Source of the DNA: Chloroflexota bacterium
Lineage (GTDB): Bacteria > Chloroflexota > Anaerolineae > B4-G1 > DUEL01
Reading direction: 5' to 3'
Assembly: GCA_014874475.1 (NCBI GenBank)
Contig: JADBJJ010000027.1
Coordinates: forward strand, 1 to 64,000
DNA: 64,000 bases
Below, one piece after another: positions 1-8,289 of this stretch (position 1 is its first letter; every line of letters starts with the position of its first letter). The notes beneath the pieces are model-generated. The model saw only the letters and a list, made by a program, of their open reading frames with translations, made no database searches and was not told the origin of the DNA. The translations under genes were made by a program, and so were the position numbers.

Positions 1-61
1 GGAATGGCGCTTTACTTCTGCGGAGGCGCGGGACTGGCTGAAGCGCCTATACCGTCAATAA
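1..61 (+). CDS. C-terminal end of an unidentified protein (partial)
   Basis: An open frame enters from the left edge and ends at the TAA at 59-61. It encodes about 19 residues (EWRFTSAEARDWLKRLYRQ), amphipathic and with coding-like composition. The stop overlaps the end of the convergent rimO gene by 7 bases. Too little is present to name the protein; this is only a plausible gene tail. Confidence 0.4.
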   Translation, partial: EWRFTSAEARDWLKRLYRQ

Positions 62-1455
62 TCATTGTGGTCAAGTACTAGGTTCCTGCTCCGTGTGCCG
101 TAAAGGTCATATTCCAGCGCGCCGGTAATCCGGACCGGTATCAGTTCTCCCATCGGAATCTCTTCCTCTATCAGCACCAGTCCGTCAATTTCAGGAGCGT
201 CCCGATAGGTGCGGCCGACGCTGAGGCCGTCCCCCTGGCCCTCTATGAGGACGTCCAGGGTCCGACCGACCAGGGCGCGGTTTTTGGCCAGTGAAATCCC
301 CTGCTGGAGTTCCATCAGGCGGGCCCGCCGCTCCTCCTTCACCTCTGGCGGGACGTCGTCGGGGAGCGCGGCCGCCGGGGTGCCCACTTCATGGGAGTAG
401 GTGAAGACGCCCACCCGGTCAAAGGCAATTTCCTCCACGAAGTCCAGCAGGGCTGCAAACTCTTCCTCCGTCTCGCCGGGGAAGCCGACGATGAAGGTGG
501 TACGGATGGCGATTTCCGGCATGCGCTCCCGCATCGCCGCGACGGTCTGGCGGACCCAGTTCATATCGGCGGGGCGGCGCATGCGGCGCAGGACCGCTGG
601 GTGAGCATGCTGCAGGGGGATATCCAGGTACGGCAGGACCTGCGGGTAGCGGGCCATAACCTCTATCAGGCGGGGGGTTACGGCACCGGGGAAGGCGTAC
701 ATGACCCGAATCCAGGGGACCTGCGGCACTCGTTCCACCAGTTGCTCCAGGAGAGTCGCCAGGCCGTCCTCCAGGCCCAGGTCGCGGCCGTAGGTGGTGG
801 TGTCCTGGGCGATAAGGATAATCTCTTTGACGCCCTGCGCGGCCAAAAGCGCGGCATCCTCCAGGATCCGCTCCGGAGGGCGGCTGACGGCGGGGCCCTT
901 GATGAGCGGGATGGCGCAGAAGGCACAGGGACGGCTGCAGCCGTCGGCTATCTTGATGTACGCACTGGCGCCCTGAATGGCGACCCGGGGGACGTCCGGG
1001 GCGTCGTCTTCGGGCGAGGTCGGGAAGACGTGGACGATGGGACCCTGCCGGTCGGGGTGGAGGAGTTGGTGGGCCACCGCCACGATTTCTCTCCAGTGGC
1101 GAGTGCCCAGGAGACCATCCACCTCCGGGACGGCCTCCAGGATGGCCTGCGGGTCCCGCTGAGACCAGCATCCAGCGACCAGGAGGACCTGGCCGGGCCG
1201 TTTGGCAGCAGCCAGTTCCCGCAGCGCGGCCAGGGATTCCGCCCGCGCCGGCTCTATGAAGCCGCAGGTGTTGACGATGAGCAGGTCGGCCCGGCGGGGA
1301 TGATCGGTGGCGCGGTATCCGGCCCGGGCCAGCAACGTCGCCATACCCTGCGAGTCCACCGTGTTCTTCGCGCATCCCAGGGAGAGGATGTAATAGGACG
1401 CGGAAGAACGCGGACGAGCACGGACGGACACGGACGGTTTATTTTGGGTTTTCAT
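55..1455 (-). CDS. rimO: Ribosomal protein S12 methylthiotransferase RimO
   Basis: Radical-SAM enzyme that adds a methylthio group to the conserved aspartate of ribosomal protein S12. The N-terminal UPF0004 domain carries cluster-binding Cys28 (SLGCAKN), Cys64 and Cys96. The radical-SAM motif CxxxCxxC is at Cys173, Cys177 and Cys180, and a TRAM domain occupies roughly the last 65 residues. The SLGCAKN motif separates RimO from MiaB. At 466 residues it is slightly longer than usual: the first 18-20 residues before the conserved YYILSLGC come from a repetitive CACGGACGG-type sequence, and a GTG at codon 9 is another possible start. It lies 58 bases downstream of dinG and may be read with it. 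Confidence 0.96.
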   Translation of the reverse strand: MKTQNKPSVSVRARPRSSASYYILSLGCAKNTVDSQGMATLLARAGYRATDHPRRADLLIVNTCGFIEPARAESLAALRELAAAKRPGQVLLVAGCWSQRDPQAILEAVPEVDGLLGTRHWREIVAVAHQLLHPDRQGPIVHVFPTSPEDDAPDVPRVAIQGASAYIKIADGCSRPCAFCAIPLIKGPAVSRPPERILEDAALLAAQGVKEIILIAQDTTTYGRDLGLEDGLATLLEQLVERVPQVPWIRVMYAFPGAVTPRLIEVMARYPQVLPYLDIPLQHAHPAVLRRMRRPADMNWVRQTVAAMRERMPEIAIRTTFIVGFPGETEEEFAALLDFVEEIAFDRVGVFTYSHEVGTPAAALPDDVPPEVKEERRARLMELQQGISLAKNRALVGRTLDVLIEGQGDGLSVGRTYRDAPEIDGLVLIEEEIPMGELIPVRITGALEYDLYGTRSRNLVLDHNDY

Positions 1456-1549
1456 TCGTATCTCTTTGTTTGGCCAGCATAGGCCATTACCTAAAGAAAA
1501 AACGAATCCATGTTTATCGGTGTCTTTCCGTGTTTTTCCGTGTTCTATT
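1396..1549. repeat. Dispersed CACGGA-type repeat around the rimO start and dinG end
   Basis: Short degenerate iterations of CACGGAC/TCCGTG lie on both sides of the rimO-dinG gap: 1399-1437 inside the first codons of rimO, and about 1512-1548 inside the last codons of dinG (its end ...TRKNTERHR is encoded by the repeat). Similar low-complexity intergenic repeats are familiar from Chloroflexota and some other phyla. They look like a spreading element tolerated at gene ends. Confidence 0.5.
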
Positions 1550-4375
1550 CAGCCACTCCGCAGCGGCGGAGGGGAGGCGGGCCAGCGGGCCCCGGCGGAC
1601 GGTAGGGCCGGGGAGGGAGTCCAGAAACAGACGACCATAGGAGCGGGTCAGCAGGCGGCGGTCAAAGATGGCCACCACTCCGCGATCGGTGCGGGTGCGG
1701 ATCAGCCGTCCAAAACCCTGCAGGAAGCTCAGGATGGCCTCCGGGACCGCGTACTGGGTGAAGGGTTCGTCAAAGGTCTCCGAGCGGGCCGCGAAGATGG
1801 GGTCGCTGGGGACGTTGAAGGGGAGTTTGGCTATTGCCAGACAACTGAGCGCCTCGCCGGGGACGTCTATCCCTTCCCAGAAACTGCGGGTGCCCAGGAG
1901 GACGGCCCGTTCGGCCGTACGGAAGTTCTCCAGCAGTTGGGTGCGGGAAAGGCCCTGCCCCTGGGCGAAGACGACGATGTCGGATTGGGCCAGCGGGGCG
2001 GTGATGGCTCGGGCTGTCGCCCTCAACTGGCTGTGGGAGGTGAAGAGCGCCAGAGCCCGTCCTTCGGTAGCCCGGAAGAGGGCCACTATGCCCTGCTCCA
2101 CTGCCCGCTGATAGCCCGGCTGGCCCGGCTCCGGGATGTCCTCCACCAGGTAGACCAGAGTGGAAGAGGTGTAGTCAAAGGGAGAATCCACGGCCAGTTC
2201 CTCGGCGTCCCAGGCGTGGAGCCGCTCCCGCAGGAAGTCAAAACTGCCGCCGGTGCGCAGAGTGGCGGAGGTCAAGATGACCGTCTCTTTTTTGTTGAAG
2301 ATGTGCTCTCGCAAGAGAGGGCCCACGTGGAGGGGCGCGGCGTGGACGGAGACGGGGGTCTGCCCAGGGCCGACTTCGGCCCAGTAGATGGTCTGGGGGT
2401 CGGGCTTGCCCATGAAGCCGCTCATCCGGGCATGAATCTCCCCCAGTGTCCGAGATAGGCCTATCAGGGAGGTGTAGAGGTCGTCCGTATTCTTCAGGCC
2501 CAGGCTGGAAAGGTCCTCCAGCGCGCCGGCCAGTTGCTGAAGGCCATCGCTGACAGCCTTCAGGGGGACGGCGGCGTCGTCCCAGGCTATTTCCACTGCG
2601 CTCCAGCCGGGCTGGGCCCGCTGGGCGGGGGTGATGCGCAGGGTGCGGGCGTAGTTACTGTCGCTCTCTTCCTCCCGCACCTCTTCCATAAATTGCTCCA
2701 ACTGGTCAAAGAAGGCGTCGGTAGTGTAGACTGCCCGCATCACCGCATGGGCGACCTGTCGGGCAAAACTTTCCACCTTCTGGAGGACGGCCTGGTCCAG
2801 GCGGGCGGCGCGACAGCGGGAGACGACCTCGCCCAGGAGGCCTGAGAGGGGCTGGGCAGCGCCCTCGCGGGGATGGCCCACCTCTTCCAGCAGGCGCCGG
2901 AGCGTCTTGCGGTCGGTGGAGAAGGAGAGGCCGCTGGTCGTCGCCGCTTCCAGGTGATGGGCCTCGTCCACCACCAGGTGGCGGTATTCGGGGATGGCTC
3001 GGCTCCCCACCGCGACGTCCGCCAGCAGGAGAGCGTGGTTGACGATGACCAGATGGGCCGCCTCCGCCGCTTCGCGCGCGCGGTAGAAGAAACAGTCCCG
3101 CCGGAAGAAGCGGCACCGCTCCGGGTCGCAACCGTCAAACTCCGCCGAGAGGTTCTGCCAGATCGCCCGTTCAGTGGGAGTGGGGAGGAAGAGGCTGTCG
3201 CCGTCGCCGTCTATGGTGTTGGGGAGCCAGATGAGCACCCGGGCCAGGACGTCCATTTCCTCCGGTGAGGAGGGGCCGACCTGTCGGAGCGCTGCCAGGC
3301 GGGCGGGGCAGAGGTAGTGGGAACGGCCCTTCAGCACCGCGGCGCGGAAGTCTGTGCCCAGCACGCGCGCCAGATCGGGCAGGTCTTTGCGGTAGAGTTG
3401 CTCCTGGAGGTTGATGGTGTTGGTGGAGATGACCACCCGTTCGGAGTTCTGAACGGCCCAGTGGAGGGCGGGGATCAGGTAGGCCATAGACTTGCCGACG
3501 CCGGTGGGGGCCTCCACAATGAGTTGGCGCCCTTCGTTGAAGGCTTGCGCCACGGCCTGGAGCATCTCCACCTGCTGAGGACGATGCTCGTAGCCGGGGA
3601 AACGGCAGGCGAAGAGGCCGTCCTCCTCCAGGAGGGCGGCCAGCCCTTCCGGGTCTATGGGCGTGCGCTGGGGGGCAGGCTCCAGCGGCCTCGCCTGGGG
3701 GGCGACAGTGAAGAGCGGCGCGCTCTCTGGACGGCCGCGCTTGGCTGCCAGTTGCGCGCCGATGGTACCGCTGACGACGCCCCGGGAGACCTGCCGCAGG
3801 GCCAGGCGGAAAAATTCGGCGGGATGCCAGTCTACCCGCTCGCCCAGGCGAATCAGTTCCTCCAGCAAGGAGGGAGGCAGGGCACAGGCCCGGTCAAAGA
3901 GGGCCAGAAAGAGTTGCTGGACGGTCAGAGCGTCGTCCAGCGCGCGGTGGGAGACGGGCGGAGGAAAGCCCAGCAGGCGCGCCAATTCGCCCAGACTGTA
4001 CCGCCGGGCGTCGGGGGCCAGGAGGGTGGCCAGTTTGAAAGTATCCAGGTACCGGTTGGTCTGGAGGACGCCGTGGCGGCGGAGGAAGGCCAGGTCAAAA
4101 TCCACGCTGTGCCCGACCAGCATCCGGTCGCCCACGAAGGCCGCCAGGCGGGGGAGGACGGAGGCCAGGCGCGGCGCATCGGCTACATCCTCATTCCGGA
4201 TGCCGGTGAGGATGGTGATTTCGTGGGGGATGGGACGGGCCGGGTTGATCAGGGTGCTGAATCGGTCCAGCACCTCCTCGCCGCGAAATTTAACGGCGCC
4301 GATCTCTATGATGGTCTCGCGCGCGGGATCGGTGCCCGTCGTCTCCAGGTCCAGGGATATGAAGACAGGCAGCAT
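1514..4375 (-). CDS. dinG: DnaQ-type exonuclease fused to DinG-family helicase
   Basis: A 953-residue superfamily 2 (XPD/DinG-like) helicase with an N-terminal DEDD 3'-5' exonuclease domain, the arrangement of Gram-positive DinG. Exonuclease residues visible are Asp9 and Glu11 (ExoI), Asp94 (ExoII), and His143 with Asp147 (ExoIII). The helicase part has Walker A at 288-296 (EAPTGVGKS) and a DEAH box at 470-473. Cys356, Cys416, Cys421 and Cys428 are spaced like the iron-sulfur ligands of XPD/DinG proteins. Whether the helicase is active cannot be told from sequence; the Gram-positive homologue acts as a nuclease. The start lies 6 bases after the M23 peptidase stop, so the two are likely co-transcribed. 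The last residues derive from an intergenic repeat. Confidence 0.93.
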   Translation of the reverse strand: MLPVFISLDLETTGTDPARETIIEIGAVKFRGEEVLDRFSTLINPARPIPHEITILTGIRNEDVADAPRLASVLPRLAAFVGDRMLVGHSVDFDLAFLRRHGVLQTNRYLDTFKLATLLAPDARRYSLGELARLLGFPPPVSHRALDDALTVQQLFLALFDRACALPPSLLEELIRLGERVDWHPAEFFRLALRQVSRGVVSGTIGAQLAAKRGRPESAPLFTVAPQARPLEPAPQRTPIDPEGLAALLEEDGLFACRFPGYEHRPQQVEMLQAVAQAFNEGRQLIVEAPTGVGKSMAYLIPALHWAVQNSERVVISTNTINLQEQLYRKDLPDLARVLGTDFRAAVLKGRSHYLCPARLAALRQVGPSSPEEMDVLARVLIWLPNTIDGDGDSLFLPTPTERAIWQNLSAEFDGCDPERCRFFRRDCFFYRAREAAEAAHLVIVNHALLLADVAVGSRAIPEYRHLVVDEAHHLEAATTSGLSFSTDRKTLRRLLEEVGHPREGAAQPLSGLLGEVVSRCRAARLDQAVLQKVESFARQVAHAVMRAVYTTDAFFDQLEQFMEEVREEESDSNYARTLRITPAQRAQPGWSAVEIAWDDAAVPLKAVSDGLQQLAGALEDLSSLGLKNTDDLYTSLIGLSRTLGEIHARMSGFMGKPDPQTIYWAEVGPGQTPVSVHAAPLHVGPLLREHIFNKKETVILTSATLRTGGSFDFLRERLHAWDAEELAVDSPFDYTSSTLVYLVEDIPEPGQPGYQRAVEQGIVALFRATEGRALALFTSHSQLRATARAITAPLAQSDIVVFAQGQGLSRTQLLENFRTAERAVLLGTRSFWEGIDVPGEALSCLAIAKLPFNVPSDPIFAARSETFDEPFTQYAVPEAILSFLQGFGRLIRTRTDRGVVAIFDRRLLTRSYGRLFLDSLPGPTVRRGPLARLPSAAAEWLNRTRKNTERHR

Positions 4376-4381
4376 AGAGAA

Positions 4382-5503
4382 TCAGGGCAAGTAGGACAGC
4401 GGGTCTTGCGGGGCGCCGCCGGAGCGGATTTCAAAGTGGAGGTGGGGGCCGCTGGACCAGCCGGTGCTCCCGCAGTACCCGATGATTTGTCCCTGATAGA
4501 CCGACTGTCCGCAGCCGACGGCCAGTTCGCTCAGGTGGGCGTAGCGGGTGGTGAAGCCGTTGCCGTGAACCAGTTCCACCAGAAGGCCGTACCCGCCGTT
4601 CCACCCGGCAATGGTGACCACGCCATTATCTGCGGCGTAGATGGGGTCGCCCTGGCGACAGGCGAGATCCAGGCCGATGTGGCCGGGGTTGCGCCGGTCG
4701 TAGAAGTACCAGCCAGAGACCCGTCTGCTGCCGGTGGGGGAGACAAACCAGCCGTTGGCGCCTGGGCCGGTGAAGGAGACGCCCTGGCAGATGCCGGAAC
4801 TCCGCCGGGCCGCGCCGGCGACGGGCTTGGGCGGCGGTGGAGTCAGTTCTATGTATTTATCCTTCCCGCCGACGACCATCAGTTGTTGGCCCTCGGTCAG
4901 CGGCTGGCCCTCTTTCAGGTCATTCCATTCGCTATAGAGGGCCGATGGGTCCACCCGATATTTGGCCGCGATGGATTCTACCGTCTCGCCGGTGGCGACG
5001 GTGTGGTAGACGCCGTCCACTGGCGGGATGTAGAGGGTGAGACCCGGCTGAATCAGCCAGGGCGCGTCCCAGACCGCCTCGCGGTTGGACCAGATGAGGG
5101 TCCAGATGGTGATGCCGAACTGGGCGGCGATGGAGGAGAGGGAATCGCCTATCTGGACGGTGTAGGTGATGACAGCGGCGCGTGGGCGGTCCGGGATAAT
5201 GGTGTGGGGGAGGACGGCGCGAGATAACGGCGGGACCGGCGTGGGCGCCCAGACGCGGGCCAGCGGCTCCGTCGGCAAGGGCTGGGGCGCCAGTCCCTCT
5301 AAGGAAGGCCCGCCCAGGGCCTGAGTGGGGGGACGGCCTCGCCCCACGGTCAGGATGAGCAAAGCGGCCAGAAGGACGCTCAGGTGAGCCGTGAGCCGGC
5401 CCATAAGAATGCGGCCGCGCGGCTCATGCAAGCGTTCCCACCACGGGACCCGCCCTCTGTTGTTCCGGGCCTCGTCTGCCCGAGGAGTCTCCGCTGTTTC
5501 CAT
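4382..5503 (-). CDS. Membrane-anchored LysM / M23 peptidoglycan peptidase
   Basis: A 373-residue cell-wall hydrolase. One membrane segment (about 40-53) follows a basic cytoplasmic tail. After a Pro-rich linker come two LysM peptidoglycan-binding modules (about 112-160 and 165-212) and a C-terminal M23 (LytM-like) zinc endopeptidase domain (about 270-367). Zinc ligands visible are His275 and Asp279 in HIGLD, and His356 in the HLH motif (His354 is the other catalytic His). These residues are complete, so it is probably an active peptidase rather than an EnvC-type activator. It has its own strong promoter with almost no leader (see 5512-5540) and is followed by dinG. Confidence 0.93.
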   Translation of the reverse strand: METAETPRADEARNNRGRVPWWERLHEPRGRILMGRLTAHLSVLLAALLILTVGRGRPPTQALGGPSLEGLAPQPLPTEPLARVWAPTPVPPLSRAVLPHTIIPDRPRAAVITYTVQIGDSLSSIAAQFGITIWTLIWSNREAVWDAPWLIQPGLTLYIPPVDGVYHTVATGETVESIAAKYRVDPSALYSEWNDLKEGQPLTEGQQLMVVGGKDKYIELTPPPPKPVAGAARRSSGICQGVSFTGPGANGWFVSPTGSRRVSGWYFYDRRNPGHIGLDLACRQGDPIYAADNGVVTIAGWNGGYGLLVELVHGNGFTTRYAHLSELAVGCGQSVYQGQIIGYCGSTGWSSGPHLHFEIRSGGAPQDPLSYLP

Positions 5504-5511
5504 TTGAGTTT

Positions 5512-5540
5512 ATTATACCATTGGAGAGCGGGGAGGGCAA
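5512..5540 (-). promoter_or_regulatory. Sigma-70-type promoter of the M23 peptidase gene, apparently leaderless
   Basis: On the minus strand TTGCCC (5540-5535), a 17-base spacer and a perfect TATAAT (5517-5512) are followed after only 8 bases by the ATG (5503). Initiation 6-8 bases past the -10 would give a leader of 0-2 bases. No Shine-Dalgarno sequence can fit. Confidence 0.75.
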
Positions 5541-5544
5541 CTTT

Positions 5545-6588
5545 TCAGTTGCCCCGCCAGCGCGCAGCGATGGCGGTATATAGCCGGTGGAAGGCCGGGC
5601 GCAGTGGCCGTTCCCACGCTCCCACCATGCGGACCAGCCGCCCTCCGAACCCTCGCTTGAAGCGATACACTCCCCACAGGCCATCCTGACGGCGGGTGAA
5701 TTCCGCCTCCAGATGTTCTTCGTCCTCGTCGGGCACTCCCCAGAGGTCATATTCGGTGCAGCCCCGGGAGCGGGCCCAGCGCATCGCTTCCCACTGGAGT
5801 TGGTATGTGGGCATCTTTTCCCGATGGGCATCGCCCGAGGCGCCGTAGAAGTACCAGGCCCGTCGCCCCAGGGCGAAGACCATTAGGGCGGCCACCGGTT
5901 CTCCCTCTACCCCCGCCATCAGCAGGCGCGCTCGGTCCCGAGGGACGAAGAGACGATAGGCCCGTTCATAGTAGGCCGGCGCATGGACGCCAAAGCGGTC
6001 CCGCGCTGCCGTCTCCGCCATCAGACGGTGAAACGCCGGGAAGTCGGACTCCGTCCCTTCCCAGACGGTTACCCCCTTCCGCTGGGCCAGCCGGATGTTG
6101 TAGCGGGTCTTGGGCTTCATCGCGGCCAGGATGTCTGCCTCATCCCGACCGATGTCCACCACCAGCGTCCGCCGGGGCTGGATACTTCCCAGGGGCGACG
6201 GTCGGAATCCCGATACGGTGAGGATTTCATGCCAGCGCGGCTCGTCGGGGAGGTTGGGCTCTATGATGAGGGTGATGGCCTGGCGGGCCCGGGCGATCGC
6301 CGCCAGGGCGTCTATCAGTTCCGCTCTCTCGTCCGATCGCTCCCAGTCCACCAGCGGGCCGCGCGGCACGTAGGCCAGCACCCCCAACCTCAGCGGCAGC
6401 GGACGGTAGAGGACCAGCGCGCCGGCGCAGGGAACACCGTCTTCCAGAACCGCCACCCGCTGGGGAGCCCAGCCGAACGCCGCTTTTAACTCACCCCACT
6501 CCGCCGTCTGGAGGATGTGGGCGCAAGGATGAGCAGCAACGAAGTCATCCCACTCCTGCACCGGGAGGTCGGTGCGGATTTCCCTCAT
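5545..6588 (-). CDS. FemAB/FemX-like peptidoglycan bridge aminoacyltransferase
   Basis: A 347-residue protein of the FemABX acyltransferase family (double GNAT fold), which uses aminoacyl-tRNA to add amino acids to the lipid II stem peptide. Typical features are the N-terminal HILQTAEWGELK segment, the YVPRGPLVDW segment near residue 100, and the C-terminal aromatic YDLWGVPDE motif. The start ATG overlaps the stop of the upstream methyltransferase gene (ATGA), so the two are coupled. The next gene encodes the M23 wall hydrolase, which supports a cell-wall role. Some family members act on other substrates, so lipid II is inferred. Confidence 0.85.
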   Translation of the reverse strand: MREIRTDLPVQEWDDFVAAHPCAHILQTAEWGELKAAFGWAPQRVAVLEDGVPCAGALVLYRPLPLRLGVLAYVPRGPLVDWERSDERAELIDALAAIARARQAITLIIEPNLPDEPRWHEILTVSGFRPSPLGSIQPRRTLVVDIGRDEADILAAMKPKTRYNIRLAQRKGVTVWEGTESDFPAFHRLMAETAARDRFGVHAPAYYERAYRLFVPRDRARLLMAGVEGEPVAALMVFALGRRAWYFYGASGDAHREKMPTYQLQWEAMRWARSRGCTEYDLWGVPDEDEEHLEAEFTRRQDGLWGVYRFKRGFGGRLVRMVGAWERPLRPAFHRLYTAIAARWRGN

Positions 6589-7406
6589 CTCTCTCTCCGG
6601 GCCACTACCAGCAGCCCACCCCCCTTCTCACCTTCGGGGACGTCCATTTCATAGAGGTCTCTCCAGGCGCGGGAGAAGTGGCGGACCACCCACCGGGCCA
6701 GCCATCGCTGGTGGGGCAGGCCTTGCAGGCGGGGGGAGACCAGCAGCCCCCAGAGGGACCGCCGTCCAATGCCGAAGCGCTCGTTCATCAGGTCCCAGAG
6801 ATGCTCCACGGCCTGGGGGACATAGTAGCGGGTTTTCTCCACCGCCATCCCGCCCTGCGCCAGAAGTTCGGCCCATTCGGCTGGGGAATGGTAGTGGTAG
6901 TGGGCCAGGCGGGCGTCCACTTCGGCCGCGTAGGCCCGGGCGCTGGCATCTTTTCCTGCCGCCTGACGGGACTGGTAGAAGTAGAGCAGTTGGTGGAAGG
7001 CGTCGGAGGGGACGGTGAAAATGAACCGGCCGCCCGGCCGCAGAACCCGTCCCGCCTCGGCGACCACCGGGGCCACGTCGGGGATGTGCTCCAGGACGGA
7101 GTTGCTGAAGATGGTGGCAAAGGCGCCGTCCCGATACGGGAGGCGATGGCCATCGGCCCGCTGGACCCAGCGGTAAACTCCGAAGCGAGCGGCCCTTCGG
7201 ACCTGCTCCGCCCAGGGGTCTATGCCCGCGTCCACGCCGCCGGGCCCAAAGAGAATACCGGCGATCAAGCCATCGCCGCAGCCCAGGTCCAACAAGGGGC
7301 GGGGGTATGATTCCTGCGCTGCGGTGCGCAGTTCCACGGCTCGCCACAGGGCGACCGGAGGAGCGAACCAGTACGCCTGCAATGAAAGGGTCAAATAATC
7401 CGGCAT
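6585..7406 (-). CDS. Class I SAM-dependent methyltransferase
   Basis: A 273-residue Rossmann-fold methyltransferase (Methyltransf_11 type). The SAM-binding glycine loop LLDLGCGDG is near residue 40, the SNSVLEHIPD acceptor motif near 105, and LRPGGRFIF follows. The substrate is unknown. It resembles the methyltransferase at 30079-30921 in length, in the layout around the SAM motif, and in the C-terminal AxxR end, so the two are likely paralogues. It is transcribed away from the ZIP gene and coupled to the FemAB gene by a 4-base overlap, so a wall or envelope substrate is possible. Confidence 0.85.
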   Translation of the reverse strand: MPDYLTLSLQAYWFAPPVALWRAVELRTAAQESYPRPLLDLGCGDGLIAGILFGPGGVDAGIDPWAEQVRRAARFGVYRWVQRADGHRLPYRDGAFATIFSNSVLEHIPDVAPVVAEAGRVLRPGGRFIFTVPSDAFHQLLYFYQSRQAAGKDASARAYAAEVDARLAHYHYHSPAEWAELLAQGGMAVEKTRYYVPQAVEHLWDLMNERFGIGRRSLWGLLVSPRLQGLPHQRWLARWVVRHFSRAWRDLYEMDVPEGEKGGGLLVVARRER

Positions 7407-7412
7407 ACAGAT

Positions 7413-7441
7413 ATTTTAGCATGGCCTCGCTGGAGCGCCAG
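7413..7441 (-). promoter_or_regulatory. Possible promoter of the methyltransferase-femAB operon
   Basis: On the minus strand CTGGCG (7441-7436), 17 bases, then TAAAAT (7418-7413) lies 6 bases before the ATG at 7406. The -35 is weak (3 of 6). The -10 and its closeness to the start match the other apparently leaderless genes here. Confidence 0.4.
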
Positions 7442-7459
7442 CCCTGAATCATCCTGCTC

Positions 7460-7488
7460 TTGACAGAATTGGCATCCTCTGTCATACT
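7460..7488 (+). promoter_or_regulatory. Sigma-70-type promoter of the ZIP gene, apparently leaderless
   Basis: A perfect -35 TTGACA (7460-7465), 17-base spacer and CATACT (7483-7488) lie 10 bases before the ATG at 7499. The same TTG could be read as an upstream start codon giving 13 extra residues, but it coincides with the -35 box, so the shorter protein is preferred. The predicted leader is 2-4 bases. Confidence 0.7.
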
Positions 7489-7498
7489 TGTCTCCACT

Positions 7499-8269
7499 AT
7501 GGAGCAACTTTTCCGTGAACTATTCGGTGATAACTTCACCCTGATGGGAATCATGGGGTCTGTGGTGGCCGGCTTCGCCACCGGAGTTGGCGCGCTGCCG
7601 GCTCTGTTCATCCGGCAGGTCCCGGAGCGGATGCTGGACGGGCTGCTGGGCTTCGCCGCCGGTGTGATGCTGGCTGCAACGGCCTTCAGCCTCATCATCC
7701 CGGCGATAGAACTGGGAGGAGTCGGGCCCGCAGCGGGCGGCATTCTGATCGGTGCCCTCTTCCTGGCCTTTCTGGACCATATCCTGCCTCATACCCACTT
7801 CATCAAAGGGGCTGAGGGGCCGGCATCCCATTTGCGCCGAGTCTGGCTGCTTGTCATCGCCATCACCCTGCATAACTTCCCTGAAGGGCTGGCCGTGGGC
7901 GTGGGGTTCGGCTCAGGCCGTCTCTCCGAGGCACTGGTGCTTATGATCGCCATTGGCCTGCAGAATATGCCGGAAGGTCTGGCCGTCGCGCTGCCGCTGA
8001 TCCGGGAGCGATGGCCGCGCAGCCGCGCGCTCCTCTACGCCTTTGGCTCCGGGATGGCGGAGCCGATCGCTGGTCTCCTGGGTCTCCTGGCGATCGCCTG
8101 GATGCACGCTCTCCTCCCCTGGGGGCTGGCCTTTGCGGCCGGCGCGATGCTCTACGTCGTCTCTGACGAAATCATCCCCGAAACCCACAGCCGGGGATTT
8201 GAGATGGAGGGGACCTGGGGGGTGATCGTCGGCTTCCTGGTGATGATGGTGCTGGATAACGCTCTGTAA
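7499..8269 (+). CDS. ZIP-family divalent metal transporter (ZupT/GufA-like)
   Basis: A 256-residue integral membrane protein that would import zinc or another divalent cation. It has about eight hydrophobic segments. TM4 carries the metal-site motif HNFPEG (His125-Gly130) and TM5 carries QNMPEG (155-160), the pattern of the GufA branch, where the TM5 His is replaced by Gln. A His-containing loop (DHILPHTHF, about 93-101) lies between TM3 and TM4. ATG 7499 is chosen because an in-frame TTG at 7460 is part of a consensus promoter. It lies 20 bases before the lactate permease gene. Confidence 0.9.
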   Translation: MEQLFRELFGDNFTLMGIMGSVVAGFATGVGALPALFIRQVPERMLDGLLGFAAGVMLAATAFSLIIPAIELGGVGPAAGGILIGALFLAFLDHILPHTHFIKGAEGPASHLRRVWLLVIAITLHNFPEGLAVGVGFGSGRLSEALVLMIAIGLQNMPEGLAVALPLIRERWPRSRALLYAFGSGMAEPIAGLLGLLAIAWMHALLPWGLAFAAGAMLYVVSDEIIPETHSRGFEMEGTWGVIVGFLVMMVLDNAL

Positions 8270-8289
8270 CCGGGTTCGCAGAGGCGTGG

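Noticed and set aside
3317-5227. 636-residue plus-strand open frame opposite dinG and the M23 gene
   Set aside because: Antisense shadow of genes with clear catalytic motifs; Gly/Gln/Asp-rich composition without structure.
7460-7498. TTG start adding 13 residues to the ZIP transporter
   Set aside because: The TTG is the first triplet of a perfect -35 box with a -10 at 17 bases; ATG 7499 fits better.
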